Assembly: GCA_035433705.1 (NCBI GenBank)
Contig: DAORVK010000012.1
Coordinates: 6,810-70,809, forward strand
From: CADEFQ01 sp035433705
GTDB lineage: Bacteria; Pseudomonadota; Gammaproteobacteria; Steroidobacterales; Steroidobacteraceae
Direction of reading: 5' to 3'
DNA length: 64,000 bases
A model generated the notes under the pieces. The model was not told the origin of the DNA and did no database searches. It was given only the letters and a program-made list of their open reading frames with translations. Below, piece after piece: positions 44,620-52,859 of the stretch; the stretch's first letter is position 1, and each line of letters opens with the position of its first letter. Made by a program: the position numbers and the translations under genes.

Positions 44620-46001
44620 TGCGCGCGCCCCGCACCCTCACGATCGGCGCCCGCGCGAGCGCACTGTCGCGTACCCAGGCACAGCTCGTGGGCAACGCGC
44701 TCTCTGCGCACGATCCGCGCCTCGACATCCGCTATGCCTTCTCGAACGCCGTTGGCGACCGGGANNNNNNNNNNNNNNNNNNNNNNNNNNNNNNNNNNNN
44801 NNNNNNNNNNNNNNNNNNNNNNNNNNNNNNNNNNNNNNNNNNNNNNNNNNNNNNNNNNNNNNNNCGGCGCGCCACGAATCTGCGAGAGTTCCTCCCGTGG
44901 GCATTGCCGGGCGGCGTCGGGAAGGCGAGCTTCCGTCCTGTACGCGGCGACATCCTGCGACGCCTGCGCACACTCCTGACGGGCGATGCCGACGCGCTCG
45001 TCGTCGCGAAGGCCGCCATCGATCGGTTGCTGGCGGTGGGCGAAGAGCTCGCCCCCGTACGCCGCGAGGTGCGCGCTGCGCTCAACGCCTGCCGCCTCAT
45101 GGTACTGCCGCTCGCAGCGAACCCGGCCGCGCCCGCACAAGCTGCGCTTGCGATCGAAGTGCGGCGAGACCGCAGCGATGTTGCGGACGTGCTTGCGGCG
45201 ATCAATCACGCGCCGACTTTCGCGCGCGTGCTCGAAGAGCGCGCACAACTTGCCGCCACGCGCGACGAAGATCATCCGGTCGGTGTCTCGATCGTGCCGC
45301 TCGAGGGCGGGCCCGCGAGCACGAAGGCCGAGGCCGTCTTCGTGCGCGGATCGCTGCAGGGCGTACAGGTTGAGGCGGCGCACTTGCGCGACCGCGAGCC
45401 GCCGCTACCTCGCGTGGCGAGTCGGGGATCCGTGTGGACGGGCGAGCGCGCGGGCAGTCACACCTTGCGCCGGATTGCGCTCGCCTCCGGCAACGCACCA
45501 TCGGGTGCCGAGCACTTCGGTCTGCTGATCGCTCGCGCCGAGGCGTTGCCCGATCGCTGGCCCCTGACGCCGCAACAGGTGGTCTGGACCGCCGGCCTCG
45601 AGACGTGGCGCAAACTCGCCGCGCGCGGGGTCTGGGTGAGCGGCAGCGACGAGAGTCTCGGTGAAACCGGCGCCATCGCGGCGCGGCATCTCTTTCCGCA
45701 AGTCGAGCGCTGGGTGAAGCTTTCACACGATGCGGGCTACGACACTCCTCATGCAACCCGTGTGGCGACGTACCGACTCGAGCGCGCAGTGCCACTCGAA
45801 GACATCCGGCTTCACAGCCATTTTTTCTGGCGCAGTGGCTCAGTGTTTCTCGAGTACTTGCGGGCCAATCCCCGGCTGCGCGAGGCCTGGCACGGCTGCG
45901 GCCCCGGCAACACGCTCGCGATGATCCGCGCGGCGATCGGGCCGGAGCGCGTGCGCGCGTTCCTGTCGCCGGAACAGTTTCTCGCCGGGATGGGGGCCTG
46001 A
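44619..46001 (+). CDS. hemC: Divergent hydroxymethylbilane synthase - uroporphyrinogen-III synthase fusion (interrupted by assembly gap)
   Basis: The N-terminus TLTIGARASALSRTQAQLVGNAL is HemC-like. After the gap, RPVRGDILRRLRTLLTGDADALVVA and AAPAQAALAIEVRRDRSDV follow HemC. In HemC a GGCQVP segment with the Cys that holds the dipyrromethane cofactor follows; here the aligned place reads ATRDEDHPVGVSI, without Cys. From about residue 300, QQVVWTAGLETWRKLAARG, FFWRSGSVFLEYL and WHGCGPGNT look like a HemD domain. The gene overlaps the cysH stop by one base (TGATG). The 100 N at 44765-44864 hide the catalytic Asp region, and their length is uncertain. Confidence 0.72.
   Translation: MRAPRTLTIGARASALSRTQAQLVGNALSAHDPRLDIRYAFSNAVGDRXXXXXXXXXXXXXXXXXXXXXXXXXXXXXXXXXXRRATNLREFLPWALPGGVGKASFRPVRGDILRRLRTLLTGDADALVVAKAAIDRLLAVGEELAPVRREVRAALNACRLMVLPLAANPAAPAQAALAIEVRRDRSDVADVLAAINHAPTFARVLEERAQLAATRDEDHPVGVSIVPLEGGPASTKAEAVFVRGSLQGVQVEAAHLRDREPPLPRVASRGSVWTGERAGSHTLRRIALASGNAPSGAEHFGLLIARAEALPDRWPLTPQQVVWTAGLETWRKLAARGVWVSGSDESLGETGAIAARHLFPQVERWVKLSHDAGYDTPHATRVATYRLERAVPLEDIRLHSHFFWRSGSVFLEYLRANPRLREAWHGCGPGNTLAMIRAAIGPERVRAFLSPEQFLAGMGA
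44765..44864. other. Assembly gap (100 N)
   Basis: Exactly 100 undetermined bases in the HemC part of the fusion gene. HemC proteins have roughly 90 residues between the flanking segments, more than the 33 that 100 bases allow, so the gap probably hides more than 100 bases. Confidence 0.97.
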
Positions 46002-46005
46002 AGCG

Positions 46006-47046
46006 ATGCTCGAGCGAGTCACCACGGCATCCGCACGGGTACGGGGCGCACTGCCATCACGCGGCGACCCGCTCGCAGCATCGCCCCGCCGCCTGCAGCG
46101 TCTTCGCCGCACGGCGCCCTTGCGCGATCTCGTCGCCGAGACCGGCTTCACGCAGAGCCAGCTGATCCAGCCTCTCTTCATCGCCGAGGATCCGGCCGAT
46201 GCGGGTGCGATCGCGGGGCTCCCGGGCAACTTGCGCCTCACGCAGGACACTGCGCGGGCGCAACTCGATGCCGACCTCGAAGTGGGAGTACGTCAGTACC
46301 TTCTCTTCCCGGTGCCGGCACGCAAGCACGCACGCGATTTCGATCCGGCTTTCATCTGCGAGACGATTGCGGCACTTCGCCTCCGCGCCGGCAAGGATGC
46401 GAGCCTGTGGCTCGACACCTGCCTCTGCGGCTACACGGCTGATGGTCATTGCTGCCTGCACGATACGCATGGCGAGCAGGACCTGCCGGCTACGCTCGAT
46501 GCTCTGGCCGACCTCGCACTCGCCTACGCCGCGGCTGGTGCGGACGGCATCGCGCCGAGCGACATGAACGACGGCCGCGTCGCGGCGTTGCGGCTCGCGC
46601 TCGATTCGGCAGGGCATGATCTCCTCCCGATCATGAGCTACAGCACGAAGTTCGCGAGCCAGCTCTACGGGCCGTTTCGCGGCGCGGCGCATTCGGCACC
46701 CACGCACGGCGACCGGCGCAGCTATCAGATCGACGTGCGTGCCAGGCGCGATGCCCTTGCGAGCTCGCAGCGCTGCGCGGCCGAAGGCGCCGATCTGCTG
46801 ATGGTGAAACCGGGCATGAGTTCGCTCGATCTGCTCCGCCCGATCGCGGACTCGACGGGCCTCGCAGTGGGTGCCTACCAGGTGAGTGGCGAGTACGCGG
46901 CGCTGGCGCTGCTCGCACGAGAAGGATTCGCGGACTTCGACGCCGCGCTCCTCGAAAGCTGGCATGCGCTGCGCCGGGGCGGCGCAGCGTTCATCATCAC
47001 CTATGGTGCCCGGCTCGGCCGCGCGCTCGGCCTCGCGGCGAGGTAG
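46006..47046 (+). CDS. hemB: Delta-aminolevulinic acid dehydratase (porphobilinogen synthase)
   Basis: A 346-residue HemB. Both Schiff-base lysines are present, in MSYSTKFAS and LLMVKPGMS. The Cys-rich segment DTCLCGYTADGHCCLHD is the zinc site of zinc-dependent enzymes. It joins two ALA molecules to porphobilinogen. It lies 4 bases after the hemC/hemD gene and 4 before hemA. The sequence is more divergent than a housekeeping HemB (AHSAPTHGDRRSYQID in place of the usual GS-x-GDRKTYQMD), which fits an accessory copy. Confidence 0.88.
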   Translation: MLERVTTASARVRGALPSRGDPLAASPRRLQRLRRTAPLRDLVAETGFTQSQLIQPLFIAEDPADAGAIAGLPGNLRLTQDTARAQLDADLEVGVRQYLLFPVPARKHARDFDPAFICETIAALRLRAGKDASLWLDTCLCGYTADGHCCLHDTHGEQDLPATLDALADLALAYAAAGADGIAPSDMNDGRVAALRLALDSAGHDLLPIMSYSTKFASQLYGPFRGAAHSAPTHGDRRSYQIDVRARRDALASSQRCAAEGADLLMVKPGMSSLDLLRPIADSTGLAVGAYQVSGEYAALALLAREGFADFDAALLESWHALRRGGAAFIITYGARLGRALGLAAR

Positions 47047-47050
47047 CGGC

Positions 47051-48259
47051 ATGTTCGACTTCCGGGGATTTTTCGAAGGCGCCAATGCGAAGCTCAGGCG
47101 TAAGCATCATTACCGCGTGTTTCGCGAGCTGCGCCGTTCTCCCGGGCGCTTCCCGCGGGCCGAGTGGCACGCTCCCGACGGGTCCTGGCGCGATGTCACG
47201 GTCTGGTGCAGCAACGACTATCTCGGCATGAGCCAACATCCCGCGGTGCTCGATACTGCGCGCGCGGCTCTCGCGCGCTACGGTGCAGGCGCGGGTGGCA
47301 CGCGCAATATCTCGGGCACCACCGACCTCCTCGTTGCACTCGAGCGCGAACTCGCCGACTGGCATGCGAAGGACGCCGCCCTGCTCTTCTCTTCGGGCTA
47401 TGTCGCGAACGACACCACGCTCGCCACGCTCGCCCGTGCGCTGCCGGGCGGGGTCGTGTTCTCCGATGCGGCCAATCACGCGTCGATGATCCAGGGAATC
47501 CGCGCAAGTCGCCAGCGCTGCGTCGTGTTCCGCCACAACGACGCCGCGCATCTCGATGGGCTCCTGGCCGCGCACGATCCGGCCGCACCGAAGCTGGTCG
47601 CGTTCGAATCCCTCTATTCCATGGACGGTGACATCGCCCCGCTCGCCGACCTGCTCACGGTGGCGAAGCGCCACGGCGCACTCACCTTCGTCGACGAGAC
47701 GCACGCCGTCGGCGTGCACGGCCCGCGCGGCGGCGGGCTGCTCGAGGCACACGGGCTGCTCGATACCGTCGATGTCGTGCAGGGCGGGCTCGGCAAGGGC
47801 GTGGGCGTGGTGGGCGGCTTCATCACCGGCGCCGCCGCGATCATCGACTTCGTGCGCAGTCATGCGCCAGGTTTCATTTTCACGACGGCGTTGCCACCGC
47901 ACGTCGCCGCTGCGGCGCTCGCGTCGGTTCGTCACCTCAAGACGAGCGGCCTGGAGCGCGCAGCACTGCAGGCGCGCGTCGCGAGCGTGCGCTCGGCGCT
48001 CGCCGCCGCGGGCGTGCCGATCGCGCCTGCGCCAGGTCAGATCATTCCGCTGGTCATCGGCGACGCCGCAGCCTGTCGTGCGCTTGCGGACGAGCTTCTC
48101 GAGGTACACGGTATCTACCTTCAAGCCATCGTGTTTCCTACCGTGCCACGCGACGGCGCGCGTTTGCGCATCACGCCCGGTCCGTTGCACACCGATGCGG
48201 ATCAGGCGCAACTCGTCGCGGCACTCGCGAGTGCGTTCGCGCGACGGCAGGCGGCCTGA
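47051..48259 (+). CDS. hemA: 5-aminolevulinate synthase
   Basis: A 402-residue alpha-oxoamine synthase. YRVFRELRRSPGRFPRA and TVWCSNDYLGM at the start, GAGGTRNISGTT, SDAANHASMIQGIR, ESLYSMDGDIAP, DETHAVGVHGPRGGG and the PLP lysine in GGLGKGVGVVGG match 5-aminolevulinate synthase (glycine + succinyl-CoA) better than KBL or BioF, which lack the WCSNDYLGM/NISGTT combination. The enzyme is standard in Alphaproteobacteria, but most Gammaproteobacteria make ALA from glutamyl-tRNA. It sits 4 bases after hemB. Confidence 0.88.
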   Translation: MFDFRGFFEGANAKLRRKHHYRVFRELRRSPGRFPRAEWHAPDGSWRDVTVWCSNDYLGMSQHPAVLDTARAALARYGAGAGGTRNISGTTDLLVALERELADWHAKDAALLFSSGYVANDTTLATLARALPGGVVFSDAANHASMIQGIRASRQRCVVFRHNDAAHLDGLLAAHDPAAPKLVAFESLYSMDGDIAPLADLLTVAKRHGALTFVDETHAVGVHGPRGGGLLEAHGLLDTVDVVQGGLGKGVGVVGGFITGAAAIIDFVRSHAPGFIFTTALPPHVAAAALASVRHLKTSGLERAALQARVASVRSALAAAGVPIAPAPGQIIPLVIGDAAACRALADELLEVHGIYLQAIVFPTVPRDGARLRITPGPLHTDADQAQLVAALASAFARRQAA

Positions 48260-48266
48260 GCCCTTG

Positions 48267-49718
48267 ATGCGGTACTTTCCCTTGTTCCTCGATCTCGACG
48301 GCCGCGATGTGCTCGTGATCGGCGGCGGCGCCGTTGCGCTGCGCAAGGTCGAGACATTGCGGTTGGCCGGTGCGCGCGTGACGGTCATCGCAGAGTCCCT
48401 CCACGAGGCGCTGCGAGCGCTTGCGGCACGAGGCGGCATCTCGCTGCATGAACGCCGTTTCGAATCGCGCGACATCGAGGCGCCTGGCCTCGCGCGCCCG
48501 CGGCTGATCATCGCCGCGACGGGCGATCGGGACGTCAACGCCGTTGCGGCACGCGCCGCGGACGCCGCCGGCATCCCCTGCAACGTGGTCGATGATCGCG
48601 AGCTGTCCACCTGCCTGATGCCGGCGATCATTGATCGCTCGCCGGTGCAGATCGCCATCTCGACGGGCGGCGCCTCGCCGGTGTTCGCGCGGCTCATCCG
48701 TGAACGACTGGAAGCACTCCTCGACGAATCGCTCGGCCCGCTCGCGCAGTTCGCGGAGCGCTGGCGCGCCACCGCGCGCAAGGTCCTCGCCAGTGTGGGC
48801 GCGCGGCGCCGGTATTTCTCGTGGCTGCTCACAGGGCCCGCGGCGCACGCGATTCGCGACGGGCGCCGCGCTGAAGCGGATCGCCTCGCCACGCGCGAGC
48901 TCGCACGCTTGCGTCACCGCGCGAATGGCGGTACCGGTCGGGTCGCGGACTCGCCAGCCGCCGGCCATGTTTCGCTCGTCGGCGCCGGGCCCGGCGACCC
49001 GGGCCTCCTCACGCTGAAGGGTTTGCGCACGCTGCAGGAAGCCGACGTCGTGATTCACGACCGCCTCGCGTCCGCAGGTGTGCTCGAACTCGCGCGGCGC
49101 GACGCGGAGCGGATCGATGTCGGCAAGCGGCCGGGCGCCGGTACGTCACAGGACGCAATCAATGCGCTCCTTGTCGAGCACGCACTTCGCGGCCGGCGCG
49201 TGGTGCGACTGAAGGGCGGCGACCCGTTCCTCTTCGGCCGCGGCGGCGAGGAGATCGACGCGCTGCGCGCGGCCGGCATCAGCTTCGATATCGTCCCGGG
49301 CATCACGGCCGCGGTCGCGGCCGGTGCCTCGGCGGCAATCCCGCTGACGGATCGGCGGCACGTACACGCTGTGCGCCTGATCACGGGCAACGATCCCGCC
49401 GTTCTCGGGGCCTTTGACTTCTCAGACGTCGCCGCGGGGCGCGAAACACTCGCGGTCTACATGGGCGTCGCGCAATTGCCGGCGCTGCGCGCACGCCTGC
49501 TCGCTGCAGGCGTGCCGCCCGCCATGCCTGTCGCGCTCATCGAGAACGCGAGCCGCGCGGAGCAGCGCGTCGTCTCGACCACGGTCGACGACCTTGCCAT
49601 GGCGGCCGACAGGCACCGGATCGCCTCGCCGGCGATCACGCTGGCCGGCTTCGTTGCAGCGTCAGCGGCAGCGCGGTGGCATCCAGACTTGAAATCCGCA
49701 GCCGATCGGAGTATCTGA
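48267..49718 (+). CDS. cysG: Siroheme synthase (SUMT plus precorrin-2 dehydrogenase/ferrochelatase)
   Basis: A 483-residue bifunctional enzyme. The N-terminal Met8-like domain begins MRYFPLFLDLDGRDVLVIGGGAVALRKVE, followed by AATGDRDVNAV and the dimerisation region. The C-terminal SAM-dependent uroporphyrinogen methyltransferase has VSLVGAGPGDPGLLTLKG and RLKGGDPFLFGRGGEE, then GITAAVAAGA. It converts uroporphyrinogen III to siroheme in three steps. The ATG at 48267 follows the hemA stop by 7 bases. It is the last gene of the operon. Confidence 0.93.
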   Translation: MRYFPLFLDLDGRDVLVIGGGAVALRKVETLRLAGARVTVIAESLHEALRALAARGGISLHERRFESRDIEAPGLARPRLIIAATGDRDVNAVAARAADAAGIPCNVVDDRELSTCLMPAIIDRSPVQIAISTGGASPVFARLIRERLEALLDESLGPLAQFAERWRATARKVLASVGARRRYFSWLLTGPAAHAIRDGRRAEADRLATRELARLRHRANGGTGRVADSPAAGHVSLVGAGPGDPGLLTLKGLRTLQEADVVIHDRLASAGVLELARRDAERIDVGKRPGAGTSQDAINALLVEHALRGRRVVRLKGGDPFLFGRGGEEIDALRAAGISFDIVPGITAAVAAGASAAIPLTDRRHVHAVRLITGNDPAVLGAFDFSDVAAGRETLAVYMGVAQLPALRARLLAAGVPPAMPVALIENASRAEQRVVSTTVDDLAMAADRHRIASPAITLAGFVAASAAARWHPDLKSAADRSI

Positions 49719-49752
49719 CGCGGTTGTTGCCTTCTACAAGCAAGGAAGCGCC

Positions 49753-51426
49753 ATGAGCAGGAAGTTCATGTGGGCGATAGGCGTCGCCCTTGTTGCCCTC
49801 GCGGGCTATTGGCTCTATGACCGCAACAAGGCCGAGGCGCCTCCACCCGATCTCGCGCCTGTCGGTGCGACCCTGCTCGAGGGGCTCGGCGACTACAGCA
49901 TGCCGGTCACGTCCGGCGGCCCGGACGTGCAGCGCTGGTTCGATCAGGGCCTGGCGCTGACCTATGGCTTCAACCACGACGCCGCCGAGCGCTCCTTCCT
50001 GAAGGCCGCCGAGCTCGACCCGCATTGCGCGATGTGCTGGTGGGGCGCCGCGCTCGTGCTCGGTCCACACGTGAATGCGGCCATGGATCCGGCCAATAAC
50101 GCCAAGGCCTGGGACAGACTGCAACGTGCGCAGGCCGCGGCGGATCGCGCCACCGACAAGGAGCGGGCATTCATCAAGGCACTCTCGGCGCGCTACGCCG
50201 CCGCACCGCCGGAAGACCGGCGCCCGCTCGACGAGGCCTACTCGGTTGCGATGCGCGAGTTCACTGCGAAGTATCCCGACGATCTCGACGCGACGACCCT
50301 CTACGCCGAGTCGATGATGGACCTGCAACCCTGGGATTACTGGGACGGGAACGGCCAGCCGAAGGGCCATACCGCCGAAGTGGTTGCGCAACTCGAGTCG
50401 GTGATGGAGCGCGATCCCGGGCATGCAGGTGCGCTGCATCTCTACGTGCACGCGGTCGAGGCCTCGCCCAACCCGGAGAAAGGCGTCGCGGCGGCCGACA
50501 CGCTGCGTGCCCTGCTGCCGGGCTCAGGCCATCTCGTGCACATGCCGGCCCACATCTATGCGCGCGTCGGTCGCTGGCACGACGCCGTCACTGCGAACCA
50601 GTTGGCCATTGCCGCCGACGACACCTATCTCGCGATTTGCAAGCCGGGACCCGGCGTCTACCCGCTGGGTTACGTGCCGCACAATCATCACTTTCTGTGG
50701 TTCGCTGCGACGATGGAAGGCGCGAGCCAGATCGCGACAAGCGCCGCCCGCACGACCGGGGAGAAGACGAGCGACCCGGATCTGATGCGCACGCCGGGAT
50801 TCGAGGCAATGCAGAATTTTGCCTTGACGCCACTTTTCGCGGACGTCCGCTTCGGGAACTGGGACAAAGTCGTGGCAATGCCCAAACCGGCGGACGACCT
50901 GCCGTACATGCAGGCCATGTGGAACTACGCACAAGGCATGGCGGCGGTGCGTCAGGGACGCATGGAGGACGCAAAAAGATTCCACGCGGCGCTCGTTTCC
51001 GCGACCACCAATCCAGATATCGAAAAGATGATGACTTGGGGCCGCTACTCGCTGATTGGCGGGGTACGCATTGCGGAACGCTTCGTCGCCGCCGGGCTCG
51101 CAGGCGCGGTAAAGGATTACGACGCGGCCATCGCAGCGCTGCAGACTGCAATCACGATCGAAGATACGCTGCCGTACGACGAGCCACCCGGCTGGCACTG
51201 GCCGGCGCGTCAGGCGCTCGGTGCGGTACTGCTCGAGTCGTCGCAGCCCGCGAAGGCCGAGCAAGCCTTTCGGGAGGAACTCGCGCGCAATCCAGAGAAT
51301 GGCTGGTCGCTGCACGGTCTCGCGCAGGCACTGAACGCACAGGGCAGGAAAGGCGAGGCACAGCAAGTGTCCGATCGCTTCGCGCGCGCCTGGGCGAACG
51401 CTGACATCAAGCTCGACAAGATCTGA
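49753..51426 (+). CDS. Exported/anchored TPR-repeat protein
   Basis: A 557-residue protein with an N-terminal membrane anchor (residues 5-22, FMWAIGVALVALAGYWLY). Helical repeats follow: FDQGLALTYGFNHDAAERSFLKAAELDP with CAMCWWGAAL, then further pairs and a last TPR-like one near the C-terminus (LLESSQPAKAEQAFREELARNPENGW). The family is common in Proteobacteria without a known function. It lies 34 bases after cysG. AAGGAAG before the ATG is a fair ribosome-binding site, so it may be expressed separately from the operon. Confidence 0.78.
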   Translation: MSRKFMWAIGVALVALAGYWLYDRNKAEAPPPDLAPVGATLLEGLGDYSMPVTSGGPDVQRWFDQGLALTYGFNHDAAERSFLKAAELDPHCAMCWWGAALVLGPHVNAAMDPANNAKAWDRLQRAQAAADRATDKERAFIKALSARYAAAPPEDRRPLDEAYSVAMREFTAKYPDDLDATTLYAESMMDLQPWDYWDGNGQPKGHTAEVVAQLESVMERDPGHAGALHLYVHAVEASPNPEKGVAAADTLRALLPGSGHLVHMPAHIYARVGRWHDAVTANQLAIAADDTYLAICKPGPGVYPLGYVPHNHHFLWFAATMEGASQIATSAARTTGEKTSDPDLMRTPGFEAMQNFALTPLFADVRFGNWDKVVAMPKPADDLPYMQAMWNYAQGMAAVRQGRMEDAKRFHAALVSATTNPDIEKMMTWGRYSLIGGVRIAERFVAAGLAGAVKDYDAAIAALQTAITIEDTLPYDEPPGWHWPARQALGAVLLESSQPAKAEQAFREELARNPENGWSLHGLAQALNAQGRKGEAQQVSDRFARAWANADIKLDKI

Positions 51427-51437
51427 TCGCAGGCATT

Positions 51438-52064
51438 CTATGATGCGGGCAGCGCTGACAAATCGGACGCGAGCGCTGCGCGATCGTGCGGCGCGGTGAA
51501 ATAGCCCACGACTCGCGCTTCGGCATCGATCAGGACGAGCGCCGTCGAGTGATCAATGGTATATGCGCCGCCGGCCTCGGGATTGCGCACTTGGGCAAAC
51601 CCCATTGATGCAGTGAGTCGCTCGATCTCCGTGCGCTCTCCCGTTGCACCCGCGAGACCCGGGCCGAATTGGGCGAGATAGCGGGCGATCTGCTCCGGCG
51701 TGTCGCGCTCGGGATCGACGCTCAGGAAGAGGAACTGCAGATCCTCACGCGGAACTGCCTCACGCAGGCGCGCGAGGAGCGCAAGCGTCGTCGGGCAGAT
51801 GTCGGGGCAATGTGTGAACCCGGAAAACAGGACCGTCCAGTGTCCCTCGAGCTCCTCCCGCCTGAACGGACCGCCCGCAGCCTCACGCAGGGCAAACTCT
51901 GGCAACTGGCGCGGCTCCGGCAGCAGCGTTCCTGCGCGCAGAACGGGTGCCGTGTCCCGGTTCAGGACCAATGCCGCGCCCAACCCCACCGCGGCACTGA
52001 CCGTGACGATGACCGCGGCGAGCCAAAGCGCGCGGCGCGATCCGGATTGTTGCTGCTTTTTCAT
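51438..52064 (-). CDS. SCO1/SenC family copper-delivery protein
   Basis: A 208-residue membrane-anchored thioredoxin-fold protein. An N-terminal hydrophobic segment (LWLAAVIVTVSAAVGLGAALVL) precedes the copper-binding motif THCPDICPTT (CxxxC) and the conserved His in TIDHSTALVLI. It delivers copper to the CuA site of cytochrome c oxidase or acts as a thiol reductase. It starts 5 bases after the SDR gene on the same strand, a loose functional fit that may simply be shared transcription. Confidence 0.88.
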   Translation of the reverse strand: MKKQQQSGSRRALWLAAVIVTVSAAVGLGAALVLNRDTAPVLRAGTLLPEPRQLPEFALREAAGGPFRREELEGHWTVLFSGFTHCPDICPTTLALLARLREAVPREDLQFLFLSVDPERDTPEQIARYLAQFGPGLAGATGERTEIERLTASMGFAQVRNPEAGGAYTIDHSTALVLIDAEARVVGYFTAPHDRAALASDLSALPAS

Positions 52065-52069
52065 GGTGG

Positions 52070-52852
52070 TCAGTCGAACACGTTCGACATGATCAGCGTG
52101 GCCGCCCGGCCGCCATCCACCGAGAGCGTGGCGCCGTTCACGTACGATGCCTCATCCGAGGCGAGAAACAGAATGGCGTTGGCGAGTTCCACCGGCTGTC
52201 CCACGCGGCGCATCGCGATCAGCTTCCCGGTATCGCGCCGCGCCTTTTCGTTGCTGAGCATCTCGACCATCGGCGGAGTTTCCACGATGCCCGGAATCAC
52301 GACGTTGCAGCGGATGTTGTGCGCACCGCCTTCCGCCGCCACGGCGCGCGAGAAATTGATGATGGCAGCCTTGGAAGCACTGTAGCCGGCCATGTTGGCC
52401 GCACCGAACAGGCCGCAGGTCGACGCGAGATTCACGATGCTGCCGCCCTTGTCCTGCTGGCGCATGCGCTGCATCGCAGTCCGCGTGCCCCAGAAGGTCC
52501 CGTCGACGGTGGTCGAGAAGTTCCCATGCCAGTCGGCGGTCGAAGTGCCCTCGAGCGGCCCGACGGAGAATGCCATCGCATTGTTCACGAGGATGTCGAG
52601 ATGACCGTGACGCTGCGCCGCGCCGTTGATGGCGCTGACGAACTCCTCTTCGCTGCGGATATCCACCTGCACGCCTTCCGCCTTGCCGCCTCGGGCACGG
52701 ATGGCGGCCACGACACCTTCCAGCATTTCCTTGCGCCTCTCAAGGACGACCACGGTGGCCTGCTCCTCGGCAAAGCGATGCGCCGTCGCTGCCCCGATCC
52801 CCGAGCCTCCGCCGGTGATCAAGGCGATCTTTCCTTCCAGACGACCTGTCAT
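52070..52852 (-). CDS. Short-chain dehydrogenase/reductase
   Basis: A 260-residue classical SDR. It has the cofactor loop TGGGSGIGAA, NNAMAF, the catalytic Ser in LASTCGLFG and the GYSASKAA Tyr-x3-Lys, plus a C-terminal VNGATLSVDGG. It should oxidise a hydroxyl or reduce a carbonyl with NAD(P). The start ATG 52852 is 7 bases after the stop of the molybdopterin oxidoreductase, so the two are likely cotranscribed. The substrate is unknown. Confidence 0.87.
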   Translation of the reverse strand: MTGRLEGKIALITGGGSGIGAATAHRFAEEQATVVVLERRKEMLEGVVAAIRARGGKAEGVQVDIRSEEEFVSAINGAAQRHGHLDILVNNAMAFSVGPLEGTSTADWHGNFSTTVDGTFWGTRTAMQRMRQQDKGGSIVNLASTCGLFGAANMAGYSASKAAIINFSRAVAAEGGAHNIRCNVVIPGIVETPPMVEMLSNEKARRDTGKLIAMRRVGQPVELANAILFLASDEASYVNGATLSVDGGRAATLIMSNVFD

Positions 52853-52859
52853 GGGTGGA

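Noticed and set aside
47051..48259. Annotation as glycine C-acetyltransferase or 8-amino-7-oxononanoate synthase
   Set aside because: WCSNDYLGM, NISGTT and DETHAVGVHGPRGGG, together with hemB and cysG as neighbours, fit 5-aminolevulinate synthase better.
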